Numbered from the stretch's first letter, positions 51,006-59,993 are shown. The stretch is 64,000 bases of DNA from Candidatus Peregrinibacteria bacterium (GCA_016699755.1 CP065009.1:1302001-1366000); one strand, 5' to 3'. Notes: generated by a model from the sequence alone, not told the origin. Translations and numbers: made by a program.

Positions 51006-52466
51006 TTAATCCAAAAATGGCGTAATGTCACCTGAAAGATGCACAAACTCGAGAATTTGGTTTTCGAGGAGTTCTTGATCGCGGGAGTCGAGTTCTATTT
51101 TGCGGAAAAAGTTTGTCTTCATTTTGCGCCAGCTCAAAAAACGACCTTTCAAAGAAAAAAGCACTGCATTTTCACGGAAGAGAATGGTTGCCTTCCATTT
51201 TTTGCTGAGTTGCACTAGGCGCACCTGCACCGAAGGAGAAAGAGTTTTCACGATTTCCAGTTCTTTCTCTAGCTTTTTTCCGTTGTAAAACACCGCGTAG
51301 GCGGAGTTGAAATCGACTGATTCTGTTTCGATTTCTTCATTTCTCCGAAAGAGACTATTTAAAATTTTAAGTCCAATTCCTTCTGGCTCGAGTCGAAAAT
51401 CGGAAGCAAGTTTTTTGTTAAGAGGAAGAGCAAAAACGGTATTCAAGTGTTTCGTTCTGCTTCGGGATTTTCTGCTATTTGATTCGACAACATATTCAAA
51501 AACTCCCATCCAAAAGCGCATTTCTTTTCCTTCGTAAAAAATACTTCCCCAAAATTCCTCTTGAACATTTTGATCTTTGTTTCCTTTTTGAAAAATTTCG
51601 GGATACTTTTGGACAAGACCTTGCCATCGTTCGCGTCGATCATCGGGAGAAAACACCCAATTCCTTGTTTTGGCGACCAGCATTTTTATGAGTCGACGTT
51701 GCACACGAAGGACGTATCCGATATAGAGAACAATCGGAACAAATGGAAGAATGAGGAGATAAATGCCAGTCCCATCGTCGTCTACGTCTGATGCGTTTAA
51801 CAATGTTCCAATAATGCTTGGATGAAAAATAACTGCGAGAATGGTGATCAGAGCAGGAAGAGCAAAAAGAATAGTGTTCCTCCGAATGCTCATGGGATTT
51901 TTTTGGTAGCTCTCGAGCTTTTCCTCAAGCATTTTACGCGAGGAAGCAAAGCGTCCATCTGTTATTTTTTCCCCAATAATATCCCACTTTTCTCCATCGG
52001 CAATTAGCTCGTTTTTTTGTGGCGATTGCTGAGTCTTGAGGGTAGATAATTGCTCGGAGCCAGAGTTCAAGAAAGGAAGGGGGAGTGCTCCGAGTTCTGG
52101 TAAAGGATTCTCTGGTGACAACTTCCTCTGTTCTTCAGAGGTTATGTTTTCTGAAAAATGAGTAGACTCTTCATTTTTTGGAAGAGGAACTTCGGGTTCT
52201 GAATGAATTTGGTTTTTTATGATTTTTGTTTCCTCAGAAACATTCTCGATTGAAAAGCTTTCTCGAATGCTGTGTAAAAGATTTTGAAGCGCACTTGCAA
52301 AAGGCGCATCAGGATTTTCCGCAAGAACAGTTCCTAAGTCCTCCAAAATATATTCTTGAGAAATCCCAGCCTTCTCTGCCAAGTGAAAAACCTCATTGGG
52401 AGATCTTCCAGAAGAGAGTTCGCGAAGTGCTATTTGTCGAACATGCTGACGAATGGATTCTTCCAT
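51006..52466 (-). CDS. DUF3137-type membrane protein, paralogue 2 with N-terminal extension
   Basis: The 486-aa protein repeats the whole of paralogue 1 in its C-terminal 330 residues (two membrane helices near 205-255, EEFWGSIFYEGKEMRFW, FALPLNKKLASDFRLEPEGIGLKILNS, DSRDQELLENQILEF). It adds about 155 N-terminal residues. The first 60 (IRQHVRQIALRELSSGRSPNEVFHLAEKAGISQEYILEDL) form a helical bundle, and the following stretch is a Pro/Glu/Ser-rich linker. I chose ATG 52466 (MEESIRQHV) over an upstream alternative start at 52475. The duplication and the intervening IS suggest a tandem copy with later divergence. Function is unknown, but the linkage to lemA points to the cell envelope. Confidence 0.85.
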   Translation of the reverse strand: MEESIRQHVRQIALRELSSGRSPNEVFHLAEKAGISQEYILEDLGTVLAENPDAPFASALQNLLHSIRESFSIENVSEETKIIKNQIHSEPEVPLPKNEESTHFSENITSEEQRKLSPENPLPELGALPLPFLNSGSEQLSTLKTQQSPQKNELIADGEKWDIIGEKITDGRFASSRKMLEEKLESYQKNPMSIRRNTILFALPALITILAVIFHPSIIGTLLNASDVDDDGTGIYLLILPFVPIVLYIGYVLRVQRRLIKMLVAKTRNWVFSPDDRRERWQGLVQKYPEIFQKGNKDQNVQEEFWGSIFYEGKEMRFWMGVFEYVVESNSRKSRSRTKHLNTVFALPLNKKLASDFRLEPEGIGLKILNSLFRRNEEIETESVDFNSAYAVFYNGKKLEKELEIVKTLSPSVQVRLVQLSKKWKATILFRENAVLFSLKGRFLSWRKMKTNFFRKIELDSRDQELLENQILEFVHLSGDITPFLD

Positions 52467-52568
52467 TGCGCACAAACAAAAAAGGAGAGTTTTCCAGAAA
52501 AGAAACGAGAAAACTTCGTAAGAGTATCAAACAGGTAGTGCAAGAAACAAGTGTTTGGGTATGTCAAC

Positions 52569-52883
52569 TTAGGCTTTCGTTTTCTTTTTTTCTGCCTTTT
52601 GACGGCGCGCAAGCTCTGCAAGTACCATTCTTTCAATATCAATATCTCCACGAGTTGTTTCAAAATTGCGAAACCCCTTCTGGTGGGCTTTGGCGAGAAA
52701 TCGGAGTTTTTCGGTTTCAGAGTTAAATTGCTGAGTCTCTCCTCGAACACGAGCTTCTTGTGGATGATTTTTCGTAGAATCTGCAAACACCATGCCGAGT
52801 TCGTTTGCATCTTCTCGAACAAGAATTTTGAAAATCTTCGTAATATGTTCTTCTGTTGCCGATGAAGAAGGAGTATAGTGCAT
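52569..52883 (-). CDS. Unknown small protein under CIRCE control (104 aa)
   Basis: The 104-aa soluble protein is rich in Lys/Glu/Ala. Residues about 10-30 (EEHITKIFKILVREDANELGM) and the C-terminus (ERMVLAELARRQKAEKKKTK) read as helices. I recognise no family. Its promoter (TTGGCA-18-TAATAT) is covered by a CIRCE operator, so it should be repressed by HrcA and induced by heat or misfolded protein. The start ATG lies only 9 nt after the -10 box, so its mRNA is probably leaderless. A chaperone cofactor or protease adaptor would fit the regulation, but that is speculation. It lies upstream of and divergent from gatC. Confidence 0.7.
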   Translation of the reverse strand: MHYTPSSSATEEHITKIFKILVREDANELGMVFADSTKNHPQEARVRGETQQFNSETEKLRFLAKAHQKGFRNFETTRGDIDIERMVLAELARRQKAEKKKTKA

Positions 52884-52892
52884 AGCGTTACT

Positions 52893-52922
52893 ATATTAGC
52901 ACTCGCTATTTTAGAGTGCCAA
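52893..52922 (-). promoter_or_regulatory. CIRCE operator overlapping a sigma70-type promoter
   Basis: TTAGCACTC-N9-GAGTGCCAA (52896-52922) matches the HrcA CIRCE consensus with one mismatch. On the minus strand TTGGCA (52922-52917), an 18-bp spacer and TAATAT (52898-52893) form a promoter almost completely covered by the operator. The ATG at 52883 follows after 9 nt. Confidence 0.9.
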
Positions 52923-52972
52923 TTTTGCAGAGTCAAGATTTTTTGGCACAGTAGAGAAAATTTTTCCTAAAA

Positions 52973-53263
52973 ATGATTGTCGATAGCGTTCTCGTCGAAA
53001 AACTCGCTCATCTTGCACGAATTAAATTGAGCCAAGAGGAGGTTGCGAAATTTGCAACACAGCTCAGTGATATTTTTTCTTTTTTTGAGAAGCTCCAAGA
53101 AGTTGATACAAATGAAATAGAACCGATGGCACAAGTAACAGGACTGACAAATGCGTTTCGAGACGACATTCCCGAAGCGAGCGGTCTTGAAAAAGAACTC
53201 CTCTCTTGTTCACCACTTGAAATTTCTCGACATCAAATTTCTGCTCCAAAAACATTTTCATAA
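52973..53263 (+). CDS. gatC: Aspartyl/glutamyl-tRNA amidotransferase subunit C
   Basis: GatC is the small subunit that holds GatA and GatB together in the enzyme making Gln-tRNA or Asn-tRNA by transamidation. The 96-aa length is normal. Conserved parts are VEKLAHLARIKLSQEEVAKF (about residues 8-27), LSDIFSFFEKLQEVDTNEIEPMAQV and the C-terminal RDDIPEASGLEKELL. It starts at ATG 52973, 51 bp from a divergent CIRCE. gatA follows after one inserted gene; gatB is not in the window. Confidence 0.95.
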   Translation: MIVDSVLVEKLAHLARIKLSQEEVAKFATQLSDIFSFFEKLQEVDTNEIEPMAQVTGLTNAFRDDIPEASGLEKELLSCSPLEISRHQISAPKTFS

Positions 53264-53294
53264 TCCCCCCTCTCTTTCTCAGTATTTCTTATTC

Positions 53295-53699
53295 ATGAAA
53301 AAAATACTCTTTCTTCTTTTTCTTCTTGCTGTTCTGGGGGGATACCAATTTCTTTTTTTGGAGGAATCTTCTCCTGGGCAAGCAAATATCTCCGTTCATG
53401 CTAATGTCACTGTTCCCTCGAAAGAACCCTGTCTTTTATATCGAGCAGGAGCAGAAAAAACACTTCTCGAAAACGAGACCATTGCTGCCCTCTTTTACAG
53501 CGAAAAAGCAGATTCTTGTCTTATGGAAAAGCGAACAGAACAAGAAGGCTACCTTACGCTCACGCTCATCAACCTTATTTCCAACGAGGAAATTGCTCGA
53601 TTTTCTTCTGGTATTCAACCGGGAGATCTTTCTTATCGTGACTATCGTGCTCTTCTTGATGAATACCAATCTTCTTCTCCTGTTTCTCCAACAAAATGA
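53295..53699 (+). CDS. Secreted or lipid-like hypothetical protein between gatC and gatA
   Basis: The 134-aa protein begins with a signal segment (MKKILFLLFLLAVLGGYQFL) and then a short exported domain with three cysteines (EPCLLYRAGAEK, KADSCLMEK). No lipobox is seen, so it is more likely a membrane-anchored or secreted protein. Its ATG at 53295 lies 31 bp after gatC and its stop overlaps gatA by 4 nt (ATGA), so it is translated as part of the gat operon. I do not recognise the family. Its place inside an amidotransferase operon is unusual and need not indicate a linked function. Confidence 0.7.
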   Translation: MKKILFLLFLLAVLGGYQFLFLEESSPGQANISVHANVTVPSKEPCLLYRAGAEKTLLENETIAALFYSEKADSCLMEKRTEQEGYLTLTLINLISNEEIARFSSGIQPGDLSYRDYRALLDEYQSSSPVSPTK

Positions 53700-55108
53700 C
53701 CATTTCTAAACTCATAAGCGACCTAAGAAATCGGCGAAAAACTGCCACAGAAATCACAGAGTCCTATTTGCAAAAAATAGAAACTTCTCCGCTTAACGCT
53801 TATATTAGCGTGAACAAAGAAGAGGCACTTCAAAAAGCAAAAGAGCTGGACAAATCGGGAGATTTTTCTCATCCGCTTGCGGGAATTCCCGTGGGGATAA
53901 AAGACAGTATTTGCACTAAGGGGGTGCGGACTACCGCCGGATCAAAAGTCCTTGAGTATTTTGTGCCACCCTATTCGGCAACTTGTTGGGAAAAACTAGA
54001 GGAAGCAGGAGCAATCTTGCTCGGAAAAACAAATTGCGATGAGTTTACCATGGGATCTTCCACAGAAGGATCAGCATTTGGTCCGACAAAAAATCCGCAT
54101 GATCATACAAGAGTTCCCGGAGGAAGCTCGGGAGGATCGGCGGCGGCAGTTGCCGGAGACGAATGTGTGTTTTCTCTGGGAACCGATACCGGAGGCTCCA
54201 TTCGTCAGCCCGCAAATTTTTGTGGATGTGTGGGGCTCAAAGTAACGTACGGAAGAGTTTCGCGCTCGGGAGTTATTTCATACGCAAGTAGTTTTGATAC
54301 CATTGGTCCTCTTACAAAAACAGTAGAAGACGCGGCGTATGTTCTTGAAATTATTGCTGGAAAAGACAAAAAAGACAGTACTACTCCTAACATATCAGTT
54401 CCGAAATACACCGAAATGCTCAAACATGATATTTCTGGAAAAATCATCGGACTTCCAAAGGAGTTTCTTGAGGTAAATGGAATAGGAGAAAATGTTCGAA
54501 AAGAAACGGAAAAAGCCGCAAAAATTCTTGAACAACGAGGTGCAAAAATTCGAGAGATCTCTCTTCCGCTTACAGAATATGCTATTCCGACCTACTACTT
54601 GCTCGTCAAAGCAGAAGCAAGCACCAATTTGGCAAAATACGATGGTGTTCGATTTGGATCCTCTTCTGGTTCAGAAGATCTTACAGATCTCTATCAAAAA
54701 ACCAGAGGAACATTTTTTGGTGATGAACCAAAACGTGCCATTATGATGGGTACCTTTACGCTCTCATCAGGATATGTTGATGCCTACTACAAAAAAGCGG
54801 CGGCAGTTCGACGAAAAATAGCAGAAGAGTATGCCCGCGTGCTCGAAGAAGTGGATGCGCTTATTGCTCCGGTTTCTCCATTTCCTCCATTTTCTCTTGG
54901 AGAAAAAATAGATGACCCACTCCAAATGTATCTTGCGGATATTTTTACCGTAACGGCAAATCTTGCCGGAATTCCCTCTCTTGCCGTTCCTACCGGAAAA
55001 CAGAATGGGCTTCCCACAGGAGTACAAATTTTGGGGAAACAATTTGATGAAGCAGGAATTCTCCAGCTTGGGTGGCATTTGGAATCTGCTTGCAAAGAGG
55101 AGAAGTGA
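53696..55108 (+). CDS. gatA: Aspartyl/glutamyl-tRNA amidotransferase subunit A
   Basis: GatA is the amidase that frees ammonia from glutamine for the transamidation reaction. The 470-aa length is normal. The Ser-cisSer-Lys triad is visible: Lys in GIPVGIKDSICTKG (about residues 63-76), the Gly/Ser-rich GGSSGGSAAAVA (about 141-152) and GTDTGGSIRQPANF (about 161-174). The start overlaps the upstream secreted-protein gene by 4 nt. All residues of the active site look intact. gatB must lie outside the window. Confidence 0.97.
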   Translation: MTISKLISDLRNRRKTATEITESYLQKIETSPLNAYISVNKEEALQKAKELDKSGDFSHPLAGIPVGIKDSICTKGVRTTAGSKVLEYFVPPYSATCWEKLEEAGAILLGKTNCDEFTMGSSTEGSAFGPTKNPHDHTRVPGGSSGGSAAAVAGDECVFSLGTDTGGSIRQPANFCGCVGLKVTYGRVSRSGVISYASSFDTIGPLTKTVEDAAYVLEIIAGKDKKDSTTPNISVPKYTEMLKHDISGKIIGLPKEFLEVNGIGENVRKETEKAAKILEQRGAKIREISLPLTEYAIPTYYLLVKAEASTNLAKYDGVRFGSSSGSEDLTDLYQKTRGTFFGDEPKRAIMMGTFTLSSGYVDAYYKKAAAVRRKIAEEYARVLEEVDALIAPVSPFPPFSLGEKIDDPLQMYLADIFTVTANLAGIPSLAVPTGKQNGLPTGVQILGKQFDEAGILQLGWHLESACKEEK

Positions 55109-55183
55109 AAGTAAGATGCTGATCGCTTGTGAACATCTCGAAAAAACAGTATCCTACCAAGGATTCTCATTCTAAATAGCACA

Positions 55184-56176
55184 ATGAGTTCTCTTTCTGA
55201 AAAGACCCTCCTCGAAATTCGTAATAGCAGAGACATTGGTTTTTTTGACGTGTGTTCCATTGATAACATTCAAGCAAAAGAAGAATTACAGCTTATTTTT
55301 GAGCTTGCTCGTGCATTTCGAAATACGGGAACAGAAAAGCTTTCGCTTTGTAGAGGACATTCGCTTATCAATGCTTTTTTTGAGCACTCTACTCGTACCA
55401 TGTCGAGTTTTGACCTTGCAGCAAAACATCTCGGTATGGATACACATAATGTCGGCTCCACGAGTTCGGTAAAAAAAGGAGAAAGCCTTCTCGATACTCT
55501 TGAGACAATTGATTCCTACGGACTTTCAGTGGTGGTTGTTCGTTCACGACAATCGGGTGTTCCCGAAATGGTTGCCCAGCATGTTCGAGCGAGTGTAATA
55601 AATGCAGGAGATGGTTGGCATGAGCATCCTTCACAAGCTCTTCTCGATGCACTGACTATGCTCGATCATTTCAAAACAGAAACGCTTGAAGGGAAGATTA
55701 TCACCATTGTGGGAGATATTCTCCACTCCCGAGTATTTGGCTCTCTAGTGCGCCTTTTACCACGTTTAGGAGCAAGAATTCGTGTAGCGGCACCAGACAC
55801 CTTTTTCCCCGAAGAGTCGGAGAAATTTGGCATTCAGAAATATTACAGTGTTGAAGATGCCCTTGTTGGTGCCGATGTTGTCTATACCCTTCGTGTGCAA
55901 GAAGAGCGTGGATCAAACGGATTCATCCCGAGTCTTCGGGAATATTCAAAGACCTTTGGCATCTCGGAAAAACGCCTCAAAATTGCCAATAAAAATGCCA
56001 TTCTTATGCATCCGGGTCCGGTTATTCGTGATGTTGACGTGCATTCTGCGCTTGTGGCGCATCCGCAATCGCGCATTCTTCAACAAGTAGAGAACGGGCT
56101 TGCCATACGGAAAGCACTTCTCTGGCTCACTTCCGTTCGATACGACGGAACGCAAAAATCGTTTTCTCATATCTAA
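55184..56176 (+). CDS. pyrB: Aspartate carbamoyltransferase catalytic subunit
   Basis: PyrB joins carbamoyl phosphate and aspartate in pyrimidine synthesis. The 330-aa protein has the carbamoyl-phosphate site HSTRTMSSFDLAAKHLG (about residues 66-82), KKGESLLDTLETI (about 96-108), HEHPSQALLDALTM (about 146-159) and the C-terminal MHPGPVIRDVDV. A regulatory subunit gene (pyrI) is not seen. It is coupled to pyrC: the TAA overlaps the ATG by 1 nt. The 75-bp gap after gatA shows no clear terminator, so read-through from the gat operon is possible. Confidence 0.96.
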   Translation: MSSLSEKTLLEIRNSRDIGFFDVCSIDNIQAKEELQLIFELARAFRNTGTEKLSLCRGHSLINAFFEHSTRTMSSFDLAAKHLGMDTHNVGSTSSVKKGESLLDTLETIDSYGLSVVVVRSRQSGVPEMVAQHVRASVINAGDGWHEHPSQALLDALTMLDHFKTETLEGKIITIVGDILHSRVFGSLVRLLPRLGARIRVAAPDTFFPEESEKFGIQKYYSVEDALVGADVVYTLRVQEERGSNGFIPSLREYSKTFGISEKRLKIANKNAILMHPGPVIRDVDVHSALVAHPQSRILQQVENGLAIRKALLWLTSVRYDGTQKSFSHI

Positions 56177-57471
56177 TGAGCACTCTTCTCATTCATGGCG
56201 GACGTATTATTGATCCCGCAAACAGTATAGATGAACAAATGGATATTTTGGTGAAAGATGGAAAAATTGCAAAATGCGGAAAAAACCTTTCAGAAAAAAC
56301 AGAGAAAATTATTGATGCCAAAGGACTTTTGGTTACCCCTGGACTTATTGATTTGCAGGTACATTTTCGGGAGCCAGGACGAGAAGACAAGGAGACCCTC
56401 GAAACTGGTTCTCGCGCAGCAATTGCAGGAGGAGTTACCTCGGTAGTCACTATGCCAAACCTCACGCCTGTGGCAGATAATCAGACCGTTATTGAGTTTA
56501 TTATCAGTCGCGCAAAAGCACTAAATCTCATCAATATTTTTCCATCAGGTTCAATCACAAAAGGACAAGAAGGGGAGCGACTCTCGGAAATGTGGGAAAT
56601 GAAAAATTCTGGTGCCATTGCTGTAACCGAAGACGGATATGATGTGCAAGACGAAGGTCTGCTCCTCCGAGCTATGCGCTATGCGAAAACGCACGACATT
56701 CTCCTTATGAGTCATTGCGAGTGTGATAATCTCACCGGTTGCGGGGTGATGCACGAAGGATGGACATCCACGCGACTCGGACTCGCCGGAACACCAGAAG
56801 TAGCAGAAGACATGGCGGTACTTAAGAATATTCTGCTTGCGGAAAAATCGGGCGTGCGCTTGCACCTGCTTCATAATTCCACTAAAAATGCCATTGAGGC
56901 GATTCGTTTGGCAAAGAAACGAGGTATTGGAAACATTACTGCGGAAGTTTCTGTTCAACACTTTGCGCTTACCGATGAGGAGTGCATTGGGTACAATACA
57001 AATGCAAAAATGTATCCTCCACTCCGCTCCGAGGATCATGTACAGGAAGTTATTCGGGGCATTCAAGATGATACTATTGATGCATTTACTACCGATCATG
57101 CGCCGCATATTGAGCCAGAAAAATTAGCACCTTTTGAAGATGCTTCATTTGGAAGCACGGGACTCGAAACGAGTTTCGCCGTTATGAATACCTATCTCGT
57201 TTGCAAAAATCATATTTCGCTCATGAAAGGAGTTGAGAAGATGACAAGCGCACCAGCAAATATTATTCGCGTGCCAAAGGGAACACTTTCAGAAGGAGTT
57301 GATGCGGATATTTCGATTTTTGATCTCGAAAAGAAGTGGGTGGTTGATCCAAAAACATTTTATTCCAAAGGAAAGAACTGTGTGTTTACAGGAAAAACAC
57401 TCTTCGGAAAAGCGCATACGGTTCTTATTGGTGGCGAAATAAAAATGCGAAACGAAGAAATGGTAATTTAA
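56176..57471 (+). CDS. pyrC: Dihydroorotase
   Basis: Dihydroorotase closes the pyrimidine ring precursor. The 431-aa protein belongs to the type I amidohydrolase group. Metal ligands: the HxH motif reads QVHFREPG (about residues 55-62), with Gln in the first position as in a known subgroup. Further ligands are LMSHCECD (His near 178), LHLLHNS (His near 234) and TDHAPH (Asp near 307). The GGVTSVVTMPNLTPV motif is intact. It directly overlaps pyrB. The change of the first metal His to Gln is typical of some lineages and does not by itself make it inactive. Confidence 0.95.
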   Translation: MSTLLIHGGRIIDPANSIDEQMDILVKDGKIAKCGKNLSEKTEKIIDAKGLLVTPGLIDLQVHFREPGREDKETLETGSRAAIAGGVTSVVTMPNLTPVADNQTVIEFIISRAKALNLINIFPSGSITKGQEGERLSEMWEMKNSGAIAVTEDGYDVQDEGLLLRAMRYAKTHDILLMSHCECDNLTGCGVMHEGWTSTRLGLAGTPEVAEDMAVLKNILLAEKSGVRLHLLHNSTKNAIEAIRLAKKRGIGNITAEVSVQHFALTDEECIGYNTNAKMYPPLRSEDHVQEVIRGIQDDTIDAFTTDHAPHIEPEKLAPFEDASFGSTGLETSFAVMNTYLVCKNHISLMKGVEKMTSAPANIIRVPKGTLSEGVDADISIFDLEKKWVVDPKTFYSKGKNCVFTGKTLFGKAHTVLIGGEIKMRNEEMVI

Positions 57472-57621
57472 GGGGGGTTGTATATGTTTTTTAGCGTTTT
57501 TTATTCACAATAGTCTTTTTAGCTTTCACTTTTTTGAGGAGCGATTTTGTGCTATAAGAAAGAGAGCTCTTGCGAAACGGCTCTTTTCTGTGATATTTTT
57601 GGCTCAGTTTTTTCATCAATT

Positions 57622-59268
57622 ATGTCACTCTCTTCCTCATCTGTTCGAAAGTGGTTGTGCATTTTTCTTAGTATTTCTTTTGTTTGTGCAACAGGATTGG
57701 GAGTGGTAGCGGAAAAAGGGAGTGCAGAAGAAAGTGGGAATGGAACGGAAGTTTCTAATATTTTGCTCCAGCAAGTAGGAGGAACAAAAAGCGAGGTGAA
57801 TAGTCTTCCTGTGCGACTCACAGAATTTCCGAGAAATCTCGATAATACCGATCTCCAAATGCCACAAGAAGGAGAGTATATCGGCACTATAACGCGAGAA
57901 ACATCTGTATACGACGAGAAACACGCCTTTTCCGTTCTCTACCCACTTTCTACTACTGTTACCCTGCTCAATAGCGAAGAGCCTTTTTCGGGAATCATTA
58001 ATGCTCCAAAAGCGATTTTTCCCAGTCAGTTACCAACACCAAAACCAATAAATGCAAGATTTTTAGGGGGGGCTGTATTGAGTGCAGAAGAAAAAATCAT
58101 GTTTCATCCATCGGTATTTTTACGTTATCCCATTGGCGAACAACAAAAAGGAAACACTGCTATTACTGTCTATTGGTTTCATGAAGAAGATGGGACATAC
58201 CAATCTGTTCCATACGAGTTTTCTGAAGATGGTGAGGGAGTATTGATAAAGATTGTTCAAAACGGAATTTATGCTATTTATGATGGTCCTGGAGAGCTTC
58301 CTTCGGAAGAAGTAAAAGAAGAAGCAGTAGCACAGGAAACATCGCAAGAGACATTTCCTTCAGAAGAGAAAAGAGAAGAAAGTGATATTCCGGTGAAAAC
58401 GAATCATTCTTCTTATCGCGACATTGCTCAGCATTGGGCAAAAGCATATATTGAGCAATTTGCTTCCGCCGGACTCTCCTTTTCTGAAAATACGTCCTTC
58501 TTTTTCCCTGATGCGCCGGCAACAAGATCGGAAGTAGTGCGCATTTTGGTACAAAGTCTTAATGCTACAGACGAAACAAAAACGTGTTTGGATGAACTCA
58601 TGCCTTCTCACAATGCTGTTGTTTTTTTTACTGATATTCGGCAAAACCACGCCAATGCAGATTTCCTTTGTGTTGCCTCTCAAAAGAAACTCATTTCTGG
58701 ACGGGCAGACGGTTCCTTTGGCCCCGATGATGCAGTGAGCCGTGCAGAGGCGTTATCACTCCTCTATCGTGTTTCAAAAAATCAGCCGGAAATAACAGAT
58801 GAGGCATCTTCTTCACTCTCTTTTGAGGACGTTCCGCAGGAGAGTTGGTTTGCTCCTTTTGTTGCTCGAGCTATTTCCGATGGAGTCGCCACCGGATTTA
58901 CAGAATACGACGGAGGAGCACTTCGTATTAATGCGGAGCAAATTGGCGGAGGCGAAACAGGAACGCATGTAGAAGAATTGCAACGTATTCTTACAGAGCT
59001 CGATTTTTTTTCCGGAGAGATCAACGGAATTTTCACCGAAGAGCTCAGGAATGCAGTACTTCAGTATCAGCTCAGCAGGGGAATTTTGCAAACACCAAAT
59101 AATCCTAGTGCCGGAGTGGTGGGACCGGCGACTATTGCTACGATTAATGGAGAGCTCGGAGCACGAAATGTGGGTATGAAAACAAAAACGGTCTTTCGTC
59201 CAAATGCTCCAGTAACTCATGCAGAAGTAGCAAAATTCGCCTCTGTCATTCTTGGATTTAAGGAATAG
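57622..59268 (+). CDS. SLH-domain surface protein with nested peptidoglycan-binding domain
   Basis: The 548-aa protein starts at ATG 57622 with a signal peptide (about residues 10-31). A beta-rich region (about 80-225) of unknown family leads to an acidic linker. SLH repeats that bind the cell wall follow: SLH1 (about 264-313, YRDIAQHWAKAYIE), SLH2 (about 335-385, FTDIRQNHANADF) and the first half of SLH3 (about 401-432, FEDVPQESWFAPF). A PG_binding_1 domain (about 444-510, THVEELQRILTELDFF) interrupts SLH3, whose second half resumes at FRPNAPVTHAEVAKFA (about 524-546). A frame start at GTG 57547 is less likely. It is probably an S-layer or wall-anchored protein. Confidence 0.85.
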   Translation: MSLSSSSVRKWLCIFLSISFVCATGLGVVAEKGSAEESGNGTEVSNILLQQVGGTKSEVNSLPVRLTEFPRNLDNTDLQMPQEGEYIGTITRETSVYDEKHAFSVLYPLSTTVTLLNSEEPFSGIINAPKAIFPSQLPTPKPINARFLGGAVLSAEEKIMFHPSVFLRYPIGEQQKGNTAITVYWFHEEDGTYQSVPYEFSEDGEGVLIKIVQNGIYAIYDGPGELPSEEVKEEAVAQETSQETFPSEEKREESDIPVKTNHSSYRDIAQHWAKAYIEQFASAGLSFSENTSFFFPDAPATRSEVVRILVQSLNATDETKTCLDELMPSHNAVVFFTDIRQNHANADFLCVASQKKLISGRADGSFGPDDAVSRAEALSLLYRVSKNQPEITDEASSSLSFEDVPQESWFAPFVARAISDGVATGFTEYDGGALRINAEQIGGGETGTHVEELQRILTELDFFSGEINGIFTEELRNAVLQYQLSRGILQTPNNPSAGVVGPATIATINGELGARNVGMKTKTVFRPNAPVTHAEVAKFASVILGFKE

Positions 59269-59344
59269 GAGTTTTAGAGGAAAAATATTTGCGGAAAACC
59301 GCAGATTCTGAAAAAATGTCGCTCGCCTTTCTTTCTTCTTTGGA

Positions 59345-59980
59345 ATGGCTGTTCTTAGAATAAATCCAACGCGCGTTAATCTTCTCTCGCTACGGAAACG
59401 AGTAAAAACCGCACAACGTGGTCATAAGTTGCTCAAAGACAAGCGAGATGGACTCATGAAGCAGTTTATGAATCTTATTCGAGAAACAAAACAACTCCGT
59501 GAGGAGGTAGAAATAGAAATTGGCGAGGTGTTTTTGCTCTTTCTCAAGGCAGGCTCTGTTATGAGTCCAGAAGCAATAGAAACGGCACTTCTCGCGAGTA
59601 CGGCGAGTATCGATCTCCTCGTGGAGACGAAAAATGTAATGAGTGTTCGTATTCCTCAGTTTGAGGCAAAAACGGAGGGGAAAGCGATTGGTTTTACTTC
59701 CGTGGGAACATCCAGCGCGCTTGAAATGGCACTTAAGAAATTGCAAGACATTTTCCCTCGTCTTTTGCGTTTAGCAGAGCTTGAAAAAGCGACAGAAGCG
59801 CTTGCTCAGGAAATCGAAAAAACAAGGCGTCGAGTTAATACATTGGAATATCGCATGATTCCAGATCTAAAGGACACCGTGCGTTTTATCACCATGAAAA
59901 TTGAAGAATCTGCGCGCGACACACTTGTCTCGGTTATGCGCATCAAAGCAATGATTCAAGCAAAAGAAGAAGGAAGATAA
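59345..59980 (+). CDS. V-type ATP synthase subunit D
   Basis: Subunit D is the central rotor shaft of V/A-type ATPases. The 211-aa length is normal. The N-terminal signature RINPTRVNLLSLRKRVKTAQRGHKLLKDKRD (about residues 5-35) and the C-terminal coiled coil with RRVNTLEYRMIPDLKDTVRFI (about 161-181) are conserved. It is found alone: neither flank holds another ATPase subunit gene, which is unusual because these genes normally form one operon. It starts 76 bp after the SLH gene and converges with sufC. Confidence 0.93.
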   Translation: MAVLRINPTRVNLLSLRKRVKTAQRGHKLLKDKRDGLMKQFMNLIRETKQLREEVEIEIGEVFLLFLKAGSVMSPEAIETALLASTASIDLLVETKNVMSVRIPQFEAKTEGKAIGFTSVGTSSALEMALKKLQDIFPRLLRLAELEKATEALAQEIEKTRRRVNTLEYRMIPDLKDTVRFITMKIEESARDTLVSVMRIKAMIQAKEEGR

Positions 59981-59993
59981 GTCTATTTAAAAG

